Counted from the stretch's first letter, positions 45,102 through 56,929 are shown. The stretch: DNA of 64,000 nucleotides from Cinnamomum chago (GCA_038049695.1 CP142461.1:28403001-28467000), one strand, 5' to 3'. Made by a program: numbers and translations. Notes: generated by a model from the sequence alone, not told the origin.

Positions 45102-46067
45102 GCCCCTGTTTGACATCACTATTTTTTGCCTCTATTTTTCAAAATCTCTAAATCGGATAGAGATTTTGAGAATAGAGGTGTTTGGCAACTTCTAAATGAT
45201 GTAGAGAAGTAGAGGCAACGCATCCATTTCCCACAACCCACCATTGGATGCATGTAGAAAGTAGAGGGAAAAAACAAACACGGGTAAACAGAGTTCCTGG
45301 CCCATTCACGCCCAATCAAAAAAAAAAATATTTCCAAAAGCTAAAAGTGTAGATCAAGATCCAAACCATTGAAAATGTTCACAAGATCAAACACGGCCGT
45401 GAGAATAAATCTCAGGCGTTGGATCATCACCAATCTCAAGATATGTGATAAAAAGTGAGCCATTGGATGTAATTTTCTGAAATCTGTAGGCTCCAAACAC
45501 GAGATCCAACCCGTTAGATCTCTTTCGAAGGGTGAAAACAGCTATGTGGTCAATTTTCAAGGCTTGATACCTTGTGGATCTCGAGATATTTACAAAACAA
45601 TATCTATTGGATTTGTCCATGAGCAGTAATGTTTTTCTTTTTTTTATTTCTGGGAGTGTAAATCAAGATTCAAACCATTGGAAATGTTCACAAGATCAAA
45701 CACGGCCGTGAGACCAAATTTCAGCCGTTTGATCATCATTAATCTCGAGATATGTGCAAAAAGTGAGCCATTGGATACAATTTTCTAGATTATGTGGGCC
45801 CCAAACACAAGATCCAAACTGTTAGATCTCTTTGGAAGGTTGAACACGGCCATAGGGTCAATTTTAAAGGGCTGATACCTAGTGGATCTCGAGAAATTTG
45901 TAAATAACTTTTAACCATTGATATAAAAAAAGTCTATTATTTAACATAGATCCTTGCATTACCAAACACTTGTATTGATTCTAGCCTCTTTTTTTATATA
46001 ACTCTTTTTTTAATGGCTCTATTTTGATGGGTCTAACCAAAAAAGAGTAGAGATACCAAACAAGACC
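45102..46067. mobile_element. PIF/Harbinger-like MITE
   Basis: Ends GCCCCTGTTTGACATC and inverted partner (reads GGTCTTGTTTGGTATC), flanked by TAA on both sides (45099-45101 and 46068-46070), as for Harbinger/Tourist elements. It encodes no protein. An internal direct repeat has a period of 309 bp (CAAACCATTG... at 45362 and 45671, both followed by ACACGGCCGTGAG). 966 bp. Confidence 0.65.
45362..45960. repeat. 309-bp internal direct repeat of the MITE
   Basis: Two diverged copies, each containing AAATGTTCACAAGATCAAAC and ACACGGCCGTGAG, start at 45362 and 45671. The second copy runs to about 45960. Confidence 0.8.
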
Positions 46068-46339
46068 TAAGACTTTCTTAAAAACGAGAGAAGACTAAGT
46101 AAAAGAGGAAACTAACAGTATGGCAATCCTAATCAAACTAGAAAATAGAATTAGTTCTCTAATTAAACAAGGAATGAAAATAGAGAAAGGTTAAAATTAG
46201 AGCGCCACAGTAATTATCGGTTAAATTGGGTCTGTGGACTAAACCCAATTCTAATACCCCATACCCTGATTTTCTAATATTTATATATTGATGAATTTCC
46301 TTGGTCTCCTGTAATGATTGTATATTATATATATATATA

Positions 46340-46479
46340 GGGAGATGCTCCTGTGAGAGCATCTCTCACCTTACTATGAGAGGTAACGTGGGGACCCTCA
46401 CATTTAAGTTGTTGGCATGTGAGGGCCCCACCTTATCTCTCATAGTAAGGTGAGAGCATCTCTCATAGGAGCATCTCCC
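46340..46479. mobile_element. Hairpin MITE in a TA repeat (copy 1)
   Basis: Starts GGGAGATGCTCCTGTGAGAG and ends with the inverted sequence, giving about 40-bp terminal inverted repeats around a short spacer. Total 140 bp, inserted within TATATATA on both sides. A related copy lies at 47697-47804. Confidence 0.85.
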
Positions 46480-47696
46480 ATATATATATAATGTGTGGTT
46501 GTATAAGTATTAGTGATTTTCGGTGGCTATTATTATTATTATTATTATATTGATGTTATGGATACTCTGGTTCTCTTGGGCAGACCCAAGCAAGCCATTT
46601 GGACAACTGAAAAAATAAGGTTTTAGTGGGTACCACCGCTGGATTGGGCCTAGGGAGCTGTTGCACATTTCTCTAATCCAAGTAGGAACCTTTATGAGAC
46701 CCTTTCTTATCAAAGACTTAGTGGTATTAGGCGGGACCCATTTTGTATTTTAAGTAGTAATCCTTTGGTGGGCATTAATAGAGAGATAAGAGATTTTTGG
46801 TAGGACCCCTGTCGAAATATGTTTATAAGAGATGGGACCCATTGGGTTTTAGTTTATTAGAGAGATAGAGGGTACCCATGACTCGTTCGCATGGAATAAG
46901 GGAAGAGTCGTGCTTCGTGCACAACTCCTAAGAGAGTTAGAAAACCAGTGCAGGACTCGAACCCCTCCCTCCTCTCTAAGTCAGCATCCTGTTTCCCTTA
47001 TAAAACTCTCTTCTCCACTTACCATTCTCATCTCCACTTCACTCCGAAGTCCAAACCCTAACCCTAGTCTTGGGCAAGGAGACTATTACAATAGAAAGAA
47101 GAATCAAAGGGGAGGTGGAAGGACCAGCAAGGAACCAGCAAATATAAGGTGACCAGCATTCAAATTGAATTGCAAAACTATGATGTTTTCTTTAAATCAG
47201 AGTTTTCAAGAACCCTAATTACTGGATCTATGGTTGTGTGGTGATGAGTGCTTAGTAGAGTTGATTTTTATTGAATTGCATTGATATTGATGACCCTGGG
47301 TTAGGAGAATATAGAAACCAATCAAAAAACTCAAGTCCAAGAACCCTGCTGGCCAAACTCCCAATTTGGAGTTTTGGACCAGTTGAAATCAGATCTGACT
47401 CTAGGAATTCATTCAAACCCTAGTAGTTGGGTCCTATGTGTTGCCCGAAACCCTAGCCTAGGGTTTTGCTCTCGGCCGACCCCCATATGTAGTGTGAGTC
47501 ATGGTCAACTGATGAATCAGGCCTTTTATGGATTTAATTGTGTTTTTGCTACCCTATCTATGTGAATATGTGTATATAGAGTATGAAATCTCGACTGAAC
47601 CCTAAGCCTAAGGTTTTAATATTAACCAAACCTGGTACCGAGTTTTTGTCTTGACTGGTTTCTAATATGAGAGCTCTGGTTGTTATATATATATAA

Positions 47697-47749
47697 GGGA
47701 GATGCTCCTATGAGAGTTTCTCTCACGGTACTATGAGAGTAAGGGTGGG

Positions 47750-47783
<34 letters not shown>

Positions 47784-47804
47784 ATAGTACCGTGAGCATC
47801 TCCC
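47697..47804. mobile_element. Hairpin MITE in a TA repeat (copy 2, with poly-C centre)
   Basis: Ends GGGAGATGCTCCTATGAGAG and inverted GTGAGCATCTCCC match the family of 46340-46479. The middle is replaced by a run of 30 C (47752-47781). It also sits inside TATATATA. Confidence 0.85.
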
Positions 47805-48612
47805 TATATATATATATATATATTGCTAATATCCTACTGTACCACATTGGAGGAATTAGGAAGGGTTTTTAGCCAAACCTTTAGAACCTTGAAATACTGT
47901 TTTATAATGTTTCTTGATTGTTTCTACATCATGTCAGTCTGCTTGTACATTATTGATGAATGGATGTTCAGATTCACACATAACTATGACTGTTCTATCT
48001 CCATATTGTAAATCTGAAGTTATGTAAAAAAGAAAGAAGAACATGGGAATTTCGGAATGGCTGAACTCAAGACTTAGTCCTTGGAATCAGGCTGAACCGG
48101 GTGGATGGGTGCTGGTCATAGTTTATTACTCTAATGTGTTGACTTTTTATGGGCTCTTTTCTATCATCTGTTTATTAATAGATTGTTGTATGAATACTTG
48201 CATGACTGTAGGTTTTACTTGGTTATATCTATTGCGTGATGCCTATGACATTGTTCCGGTGTAACAAAATTATTGTTTTGACTACTTATATCCTTGTAAT
48301 TGAAAGCTTTTTGGCATGTCATACATGTACTATGTTGCTTTCTATAAAAGGGATGGTTATGCAATTATCCCCATACGTCTCGGATACCAATATCAAATCG
48401 GACAGCGGCAGATGAAATCCAAAAATTTAGCGTATGGGACTGATTTCAAAAAGCAGCCCAATTATACATATTGGATTGGAGTGTGGAACAATTTGGAACT
48501 CGAGTTTATGATAAATTGAGAGGACTTGGTGATAGTTGGAATTACCTGTGGACACCCCTAGACCACAAGCACTGTGCGAAGATGACGTCCTTCGTACAAT
48601 GGCCGAGTAATT

Positions 48613-48788
48613 ATTGTTAATCTAGGAAACATGTATTTTATGTTAACTTGGGAACTTGAGTTGTAATTAGAAAGTTAACTTAGAAACTTGATTTGTATAA
48701 TAATACAAATCAAGTTTCTAAGTTAACTTTCTAATTACAACTCAAGTTCCTAAGCTAACATAAAATACATGTTTCCTAGATTAACAAT
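48613..48788. repeat. 176-bp near-perfect palindrome
   Basis: Arms 48613-48698 and 48703-48788 (86 bp each) are reverse complements apart from about two mismatches, with a 4-bp loop. Neither arm encodes a recognisable domain. RNA from either strand would fold into one long hairpin. It may be a fold-back MITE; I see no clear target duplication. Confidence 0.93.
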
Positions 48789-49521
48789 TATGCCGTGGTT
48801 AATTGTCTTCATGTTATCCGTGGATAGTTGTCCGGCCTTTATGCCAGCCGTGTTAATGGATTGTCTGAACTTGGGTCAGATGTGTGGTACCATTGTGATG
48901 ATGTTGACTGACGGGTCACCGTGATATGTATATATGAGAATCTTGAGGTACAGTGTGTGATCTTGTACTTGATCCCGTGTTGGCCGGTGATACAGATGGT
49001 TACGTGTTTGTAATAAGAAAAATGATGGACGTGAATTCATGATACAGTTAATATTGTGAGATCAGAGATGCTACTTTACTCGCCTTGAATAATTTATTAA
49101 AGATTTTCCTGTGTTATTAAAACTTATTGTATTGTTTATCATGCAAATGTATTTGAATGTTTATCAATCAGGTAATCAGGATTTAGAGAATGAGGAATTT
49201 CATGACAAACAAGAGATAGGCTTCGGCTTGCACACTTGAGAGGATGGAACCACCTAGAAGATTGAAGAGAAATAATTTCCTTTTATTGATTTCGTTGATT
49301 TCCAGTTACAACACTTAAAGATTGTAATAGTTTTATTTTATTTAAAGATAGTTGATTTGTTTTGATGATTAAAAGGTGGATCTTTTACTAATACATGTTT
49401 GAGTTATTTAGTAGGAAATGCCTAATGCCTTATGTGAATTTATTTATTTGATGCAGAGTGAATATTGCCTATGGGTCACCACCTAGAATCCAACAGGGCC
49501 CCGGAATTCGGGTCAATGCCC

Positions 49522-49552
49522 GCCCCCCCCCCCCCAAAAAAAAAAAAAAAAA
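49522..49552. repeat. Poly-C/poly-A junction
   Basis: About 13 C followed by about 18 A at the right edge of the long-LTR-like block, before the copia tail on the minus strand. Confidence 0.9.
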
Positions 49553-49555
49553 CCG

Positions 49556-50005
49556 GTCTTCTTCCCCCTTCTTTTCCCTTTTCAAAAACCCTCAATCCCC
49601 TCTCAAATTGATGATGGTGAATCAATGAGCATCATCAATTTGTTAACCACATCAATCAACCCCCACCACCACAGTCTTCTTCCCCCTTCTCTTTTCGCTT
49701 TTCAAAAACCCTCAATCCCCTCTCAAATTGATGATGGTGAATCAATGAGCATGATCAATTTGTTAACGAGGAACCGATGTCAGCACAGGAGAGCTTTAGT
49801 GAAGACATCTATAACTTGGAGATCAGTGGTGATATGGGAAAGGGTAATGAGCTTGTCATGAAATGCCTCTTAGATGTAGTGACAATCAACTTCAATATGC
49901 TTGGTTCTCTCATGAAAGATAGGATTAGCTACAATTTGGATTGCACTGTTGTTGTCGCATGCAGAGGGGTAGCCTGTTGTGGAACCAAGTTCAGCAAGTA
50001 GTAAA
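49556..50005 (-). pseudogene. Copia RNase H tail with duplicated 3' end
   Basis: On the minus strand, shifted frames give [37 protein letters not shown] (about 49920-49870) and ending NKLIMLIDSPSSI with a stop near 49728. This is the C-terminus of a copia RNase H, similar to the end of copia 3. No LTR follows. A 120-bp tandem duplication (TTCAAAAACCCTCAATCCCC at 49581 and 49701) repeats the last codons and the polypurine region. It is a truncated fragment. Confidence 0.8.
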
Positions 50006-50538
50006 ATTAGTTATGGATCCGGTTTGAAGACTGTTCAAGTACCTCAGTTGTTAAATAGTGGTTTGAGACAAGTCGAAGATGGAAGATAGCAAGGTTTATT
50101 CTCCTAAACCAACTGCAAGGTAGTTGCAGTGTAACCTTGAAGTAGCTGTTCCAATTTTATTAAAGATTAAGTTCCTGTCCTACTGCAAGTTTTTGAGGCA
50201 TCTGCTTTTGGTAATGTCCTCATCATACTGCAGTTGTGTTCCCTGTATATATATTTCTATTGGAGGAAAGGCCACTGCTATGATTTGTGAAAGTTCAAAG
50301 GCTGTTGCATTTCAGATATTGTGAGATTGGAAGCAAATCTTTTTTCCAGATTCATACTTGATTTGGTTTAGATCTGGTTGCGGCTATATGTGCCAGTTTA
50401 AGAAACTTTGAGGAACCAATCATGCATGTGCAGTGTGATCATGTAAAAGCTATGCAAGGAGTAATTTGCTGGCATTTTGCTGCAGCCTCAAATTCGTAGG
50501 GGGAAACCAACCATATTAATGCTGTATATGAGACATAC
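50006..50538. other. 5' end of the giant MED23 intron, no element recognised
   Basis: Unassigned intron DNA leading to the donor GTATGT next to the exon at 50539. No coding signal. Confidence 0.5.
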
Positions 50539-50720
50539 CTTCATGAAGAGAGGTCGTGCAAATGCAAGCCGAGGAAGCAATGGACCAACTATACGAAATG
50601 CAATTCTCAACATTGCCACGGAAGTAACTGGTCTAAGATTTTTAATAACAGCATGTGTCCCTTCCAGCCATTCTTGTGGAAGGCTACTGAAGAAGGAATG
50701 CAGCAATGCAACTATGTTTC
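50539..50720 (-). CDS. MED23 exon upstream of the giant intron
   Basis: This 182-bp exon lies between a TATCTTCAG acceptor (next to 50720) and a GTATGT donor (next to 50539). It encodes NIVALLHSFFSSLPQEWLEG, VIKNLRPVTSVAMLRIAFRI and VGPLLPRLAFARPLF, all strongly recognisable as MED23. Its first two bases complete the Gly codon begun in the exon at 52125 and it ends in phase 0. The next exon is 48.4 kb away at 2130. Nothing in it is broken. Confidence 0.93.
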
Positions 50721-52124
50721 CTGAAGATAAACAAATGCACGACACAAAAAACTTTAGAATATAACAGATACAAGAATGACCACCTTGAAGTAAGAAACTA
50801 CTTTAATTATGACAGTACCACCCCATTACAAATATTGGAAAGCAATTCATCATTTAATCTGGAAGCATCTGTAATCAATAGACAAGTTCATTTTGTCTAT
50901 TAGGTCATCTAGGACATCAAATTACTATTATAACTCATTCATAACCAAGGGTTTTTTTTTATGTTTAAGTTCCAATGTTTGGCAAAAGTTTATTTGGTAT
51001 AGGCAGAGACGATTACATGTGCTTTACCAAGTTCACACTTTCCACTAATCCATAACAAAAAGCCTCTTTATTTGCATGGTTTTATATCTATAGGAATTCT
51101 AAGCAATACTTTCCTATTAAAGGGGCTAAAATTAAAGAAGGAAAGGTGAAGATATACAAATGACCATTGGATAGTATCTCCTTTGGTAGGAAATGATTAC
51201 TCAGCCATCGCCCTAGTATACCAGATTTTTGGAAAGTGAATATCACATCAACAGGAGTACCACATCAACATCTCCACCTTACATCCTTCACTCATCTCTA
51301 TTATCATTTCCTTAGTTAGACCTCAATTTAGAATGAATTCCTAGGAATTCAATACCTAGCAAGCAAACAAGCCAAAAATCTATACTTAATCTAGAAAGGA
51401 TATAGAAGTATCAAGACAGTATATGGGACATGAAAATTTTCATGTAAGCTTTTGGGGCCACCCTGGAGAAACCTACGATCAATCTATCCGCCTCTCAGTC
51501 ACTAACCCCATAAATTTGCACTCACCCAGTTTCTTACTGACCTATAATCGCTGGTTGGAATCTCAAAAAAGCTGTATAAATAACAATAAAATACCATAAA
51601 TTTATTAGACAATTATAAATCAAGGATTATGATAAATTTGACAGGCAAATATTTACCCAATCCTAATCTATTATGGGACCATTCTGACAATACACATAAT
51701 AAGGAGTTTTGAGAAAATTGAAATGATCCTTTGTTATCACGGCAACTTCCTTTAATAATCCTTCATTCAACTATATTGAGAAACTGTTAAGAGTCAGTAG
51801 GGACTTACTTGAAATGTAGGAAGTTATGAAACTATTTTGTAATTAGTAAAATAATATTTTTTCCATCCAAGGGTGAAATTTCATCCACCACTATCTAGTG
51901 AACAACACATCAAAGCCATCCCTGCCCTTGTGGGCCCCCAAGGATACATGTATGCCTGTAACTCTCTAAATGGAAATCTAAAATTGCCCAAAATGGGTAC
52001 CCTGTCCATCTGGAAACGCAAAAATTCTCATTGACATCAAAATATTTCATGAAAGGCAGGACTGCATTTCTCATGAAATGAGGTCTTTCAATTTGAAATT
52101 ACACAGTAGTAGTGAAAGGAGTAC
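50721..52124 (-). other. MED23 intron, 1404 bp
   Basis: Donor GTACTCC next to 52125, acceptor TATCTTCAG next to 50720. AT-rich, no transposon or open frame recognised. Confidence 0.8.
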
Positions 52125-52896
52125 CTATGGCCGTCGAGGTGTTGTCTTGAGCAGCCCATGTAGGATCCAACAAAGAATAGCCCACAGCAGACTCTAGCTC
52201 CTTCGGTGACCTTTTCCCATCTGTAAGCCACCAACAATCTTTAATTATGCGCGCTGCCTCTACATAAAGTTGCAAGTGGAAATCTGGGGGCAGTTGAGAC
52301 AATAGAAGACCACAAGCTTGGATCATTAAACAAGATAATTGCTGGCATGAGTAGCCACTTTTAGAAACAAAATTTGCTGCACATGTTCCTGATGTGGAAG
52401 GACTAGATCTGGTTGTGTTCATGGAGTCTGTGCTTCCACCTGAAGGGGAAGTTGGGAGAACAGAACCTTGTCCAGCACTTGTCATTCCTTGCAGCCCATT
52501 ACTAGACTGGATTAACGTAGGCTGGACATGCATAACTATTTGAACAAGCGACGATACTATCTGAGGTGCCGTTACAGGCAGTGAAAGGATCTCAATTACA
52601 GCTGTTTCCAGAACAAGCTGCGTATACGTTCCTGGATCTTGGTTTTGATAGAATGCTCGCTGACCCTCGAGAGTATTGGTTGCACCAAACTGTGATGATG
52701 ATTGCGTCTTGTTGAGTGTTACACGTCCAGGATTACCAGAAGTATCACCCATTGACCCTGATTTCGATTTGCTATTCAGAGGAGGTATGCAATTATTCAC
52801 AAGACCTAACAAGAGAGTTGCAAAATAGTCTGGTGGAGGGCATATAACCGGATTTGATGAACGGAGATGCAGAGGAAATGACTCAGAAAAAGGGAT
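52125..52896 (-). CDS. MED23 large exon
   Basis: This 772-bp exon runs from a TTACTTCAG acceptor (next to 52896) to a GTACTCC donor (next to 52125). It encodes about 257 residues: IPFSESFPLHLRSSNPVICP, PPPDYFATLLLGLVNNCIPP, a variable Ser/Gly-rich stretch, YTQLVLETAVIEILSLPVTA, IVSSLVQIVMHVQPTLIQSS, SGYSCQQLSCLMIQACGLLL and RIIKDCWWLTDGKRSPKELE. These are typical of plant MED23 and predicted helical. The open frame continues into the intron, so the Met at 52812 is internal and not a start. Mediator subunit function is known for the family, not shown here. Confidence 0.93.
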
Positions 52897-53359
52897 CTGA
52901 AGTAAATCTCGTATTAATATATGATGGAGCTAGATAATAAAACTAAGATGCCATTAAAAAAGGAACCATATGATCCTAGACTCCCGGTGTATAAACTTTA
53001 CATGTGGGGCCCATGGTGAAATCGTGCCAAGCATTCATCAGATAGGACAATGGCATGGATGGACACTGCAAAACTTTATCCGAATGGAATTGTACTAGCC
53101 ATTAGATCGACATCCAGCAAACAGATGATTACAAACAGACATGATTCACACTCAACATAAGAATGGTGAACCATAGGCAAATCTTCAACCCTGGTTGGGC
53201 CTGGCATACCTCTGGTGACTTGTAAGGCACTTCACAAAAACATTTTACATTGCCAAACCATAGATCCCACCTGTACTAACTAAATGATTGATGAGAGTAT
53301 GCATTTCTTCTAGTCAAGGATCATTTAGTTCCACTTACAAACCAAGTAACATTTATTAC
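52897..53359 (-). other. MED23 intron, 463 bp
   Basis: Donor GTAATAAATG next to 53360 and acceptor TTACTTCAG next to 52896. Nothing else recognised. Confidence 0.85.
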
Positions 53360-53600
53360 CTTGGAAACATCGAGCACATTCAATATCCGGACAATGAGCT
53401 TGTTTGGAAGATTACCATAGAAATATGCAAGGATATCACGAACAAATGTAAATCTAAGTGGGTGGTAGGCAAGCAAAGGAGCATATAAGGCAAGGACTCT
53501 TTCAGCAAAATCTGTGCCATCATTTTCAATAAGCCTATATATGATTAATGGGATTACTGGAAGCATACGTGCGGCAATATCATCGAAGAAAGGGGGGTAC
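53360..53600 (-). CDS. MED23 exon (DIAARMLPVIPLI region)
   Basis: A 241-bp exon with acceptor GCTTGCAG (next to 53600) and donor GTAATAA (next to 53360). It encodes YPPFFDDIAARMLPVIPLII, YRLIENDGTDFAERVLALYA, PLLAYHPLRFTFVRDILAYF and LPNKLIVRILNVLDVSK. The first base completes an Arg codon begun in the exon at 57834. It ends in phase 0. The family match is clear and no lesions are seen. Confidence 0.93.
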
Positions 53601-55124
53601 CTGCAAGCACATTAATGTAATAAGCAACATTATTAACTTTAAATTTTCAATCAATCAGAAAAACGGTCTGCATCTACAAACCAAAATAGTGTGTGTGTGT
53701 GTGTGGTGGAGGGGATTTGGATAATTGGCAGAGTTAGGGTGATTCATTGGGGGAATTATGGGTAGTGAGTAAGAAGGTTATGATTAATCATAGGGAGGTT
53801 CCCATATGGCTGGCCGTTATCTGCTATAAAACAACCAAACCAAATTTCCGAAAGTTTACCCAGTTCTATATGCATGAGTGCTTTTTAGAAGCTTTTGGAA
53901 TATCCGACTTGAGGCACACCCCAGTTATCCCAAACATGCCCTAGAGCTTAAAACCTGAAGCATAGATTACATTTGGGTTCATTGCAGGAGCTGTACCCGA
54001 TATGTACAGACAAAAGGAAACACCCGGGAAAATTGGCACTCAATCTATATCCCCTCCACCCACACACAAACACACACAAAAAAAAAAGGCACTGAACCAA
54101 ATTTGACAGTGACCTGAACCGTTGGATTAAATTTCATAAAAATTGCAACTTGATCATACCAATGGTTCTAATGATCTGATTGGGATCATCTTTTAGCCAA
54201 AAAAATTTAATTCACATTGAGACCTTTCCATCACACAGTCACACTCCCTCCATGACTGACACACAACCTAGAGGGTCCACAAAGGAATTACAATTTTACT
54301 TTTCAGGAACTGTCAGAGGTACCTCTCGAATGAAAATCGCACACATTTACATGAATGTATGTATGTTTATCTAAGTATATATATTAACAATACATGATAT
54401 GTATCAGTATGTATGTATGTATGTTTATCTCGAATGAAAATTGTTTATTAATGTGCCCTGGTGGAAGCTCAATCTAATGAACACCCAAGTGTTGATCTCA
54501 AGATAGGACCATCGGATGAAGACTTTACCACATATAATGGATTAGGAAACCAACCACTCTACTTCACCATTGCAGCAACTAGATTGAAGTCTCATCATGA
54601 GATCAAACTTTAAACAAATAAAAATAAAAAATAAATTATGGACACTGATGTTTTCCTTACTGGCAATTAGCATAACACTCCATTCGTGTAAAACTGACTA
54701 AAATATTTTTGATGTAGGACCTTGAAGATGGATGGATACCAAAGTTGAACTCCAAGGTGGGACGGGCATGAATTATAAAAATCAAAAGGTCCAGTGGAAC
54801 GTACAACTAGATGGTGATTGACATGGAAAGATTCCTGGGAATGACACCACTCACAGTTCTATCAAAAAGTTTGAGAAAAGAAGACAACTTTGAGGGTGAA
54901 ATGGTTGAAAATAAAGATATGAACCTTTGCAGTTCTGTGATTCAGTTCATCTTATGTTAGATCTTTGGAGGAAAGTAACACGACTTGCTAACTCAATAGC
55001 AAATTTCCTCCAATCTAGAGGGAATAGTGCAGCCCATATAAATGGGACCTCTTGGGCCCATGTACCAATCAAAATAAACCAAATTAAGATCCAATTTGGA
55101 TCCAGGCCCACATCTTCGGTTCAA

Positions 55125-56017
55125 CTAGGGTTGCAAACAGGTCGGGTCCAGGCCAGAACCAGCTGGTTCTGGAACCGTTCCAGTAAGAGAACAGGGATCT
55201 GATTCCAGACTGGTTCCAATTAGAGGATAGCAAAAGGGGGGAAAACGGCTTCTAATCAATGGGCCAATCATTCGCATTGTCCAGAGGCAAGAAACAAGAG
55301 GATCTGGGCTACCCAGTTGATGACAAGTGATCACAAGCACTGCTTGTAAGTCATTCTCTCCAGTTGACGACAAGTGATCACAAGAACTGCTTGTAAGTCT
55401 TTCTCTCCGATGACACTACTGCCATGGCTTTGTTTTTCAGAACTTTGCAGAAACAAAGAAGGAAGAAAGGCCTCTTTCCAACATTTCTTTCTGCAAGTTT
55501 CCATTTAGTGTCTTTTAAAAGTACTTTTGAGGCATAGATCTCAAGTAACACGTGTCATGATCGTATTTATTTCTTACAAAATCATCACAGACCACTTGCT
55601 GTAGTAACTTGAGCCAGAAGAAACATGTGCAAGTCACTCATAGTTACAGAGCTGGAACTGTCCATATAAAGACAAAAGTCAAAACCCTTCATTAATCAAT
55701 ACCTCTTTTGTCCCTCATCAATATATATATATATATGAAAACCATGGGAATGCCACTAGATGGAATAATTTAGATGAGATCTACCTATGTGAAATTTTTT
55801 AACTCCACTAAAGTTTAATGGCTTTACAGGCATCACTTTCTTGTGATTTCAATCCAACGGTGAGTAAAAGTTGGATGGGTGTCAAATTTGGGATTTATAC
55901 CAACTCACGGGGGGTAGTATGCGTGAAACGGTTGGATTGGCTAAAGATGGGCCCCATACCCTAAAAACATAGGGGAGCAAAAAAGGGCGTTTTTAAAATG
56001 GGGAGTTTTTGAGAATT

Positions 56018-56070
<53 letters not shown>

Positions 56071-56266
56071 GAAGTGACACAAGCTTTATTTTACAAGCGA
56101 GCTGGGTCCCGGGTCAGAATGAGCTGGTTCCGGAACCGAACCCATTTAGCTGCCAAATTAAGATCCAGACCCAAACCCATTTATCAATCAGGGCCAAAAT
56201 AATGTTCCAAACCCGGTTTATTCGGGGCCGGGTACTCAGATAATTGGATACCCACTTGCATCCCTA
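55125..56266. mobile_element. Non-autonomous hAT element with perfect 8-bp duplication
   Basis: Ends TAGGGTTGCAAACAGGTCGG and inverted partner (reads TAGGGATGCAAGTGGGTATC), with GGTTCAAC flanking at 55117-55124 and 56267-56274. The subterminal DNA is rich in GGTTCCGGAACC-type motifs, as in the 3271-9627 element. It encodes no transposase. An (AT)n tract at 56020-56066 lies inside. A 56-bp-period direct repeat near 55313-55400 (GTTGATGACAAGTGATCACA and its copy) is also inside. 1142 bp. Confidence 0.95.
56020..56066. repeat. (AT)n microsatellite, about 23 units
   Basis: Uninterrupted TA/AT alternation between AATTCC and GAAAGAAG, inside the hAT element. A shorter one lies at about 55723-55737. 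Confidence 0.95.
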
Positions 56267-56929
56267 GGTTCAACAAATATATGATCCAAGCTCATGTGGG
56301 GCCATCAGAATATACAGAAAGGGAAAGACCAGAAAGATATTCCATTTCTTATTCTGCATTTTGCCCCTTTTTTCTTTATTTGTTTAAGTATGTTAGGACT
56401 CCATTAAGAAATCATTTTTTCTTACGATTAGAGTACTACTAGGTGGTTAAGATTAGTAGCGATTAATCTTTAAATAGAGATGTAAACACATGAATAACTC
56501 AGCTTTTAAGTTTTGGAATAAGATTGTATTCTATGAGAAGATTCTCTTTGGATGCTTTAACCTTTTAGAAGGTTGACAACAGCTTGTTTTGGTTTGATTT
56601 AACACAAATCCCAGCTTCCATCATGGAGCCACTAATAGATTACGCATCTTATGCCAGTCAATGGTAGGACAATTTCATTATGTGCTACATCATCATGTCA
56701 GAAATGTCAGCCCTATAAAACCCAAAATAAAAAGGGTCAACCCAAACCCTAAATTTCCTAGTAGGGTTCCAAAATGAAGTTAGAGGGTCAGGTCAAAATA
56801 GTCACCCTCAACAGCAATCAGACCTGATGCAGGACAGACATTATCCATGGCTCAACCAGCCCTTTGGGCCCAACCTATCCATTTTCTTGTTTTGTTTTTA
56901 GTTAGAGTAGTTTTTTTTTTAAGGGTTTT

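Larger units (their letters stand above)
46480..49530 (+). mobile_element. Long-LTR-like non-coding block (third of its kind; ends unresolved)
   Basis: The block has a TTATAAAACTCTC core-promoter-like box (about 46999), then a CT-rich leader and AAACCCTAACCCTAG (about 47052). That is the same arrangement as the promoter region of the 10796-14593 solo LTR. A GGTAATCAGG segment near 49172 lies in the corresponding place near the right end. It has no coding domain. I could not find clear TG/CA ends or a target duplication. It could also be a mixture of intron and LTR DNA. Confidence 0.4.
2131..50538 (-). other. 48.4-kb MED23 intron filled with nested transposons
   Basis: The intron runs on the minus strand from a GTATGT donor next to 50539 to the CATTGCAG acceptor next to 2130. 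The flanking exons join in phase 0 and continue the MED23 reading frame. Inside are at least five copia copies, one Gypsy element, three long LTR-like blocks, an RTE LINE, two other LINE fragments, several hAT elements and several MITEs, listed separately. I found no second host gene inside it. Intron size could change if the assembly joined distinct contigs, but the splice phases make a chance alignment unlikely. Confidence 0.85.

Noticed and set aside
52099..52812. A 237-codon minus-strand frame that could be a short stand-alone gene
   Set aside because: Coding sense continues upstream of its Met to a good acceptor at 52896 and joins MED23 exons in phase, while the last nine codons are intron.
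55700..56020. A separate MITE nested in the hAT element between two AT tracts
   Set aside because: The ends do not form an inverted repeat and no duplication is visible; it may just be hAT interior.
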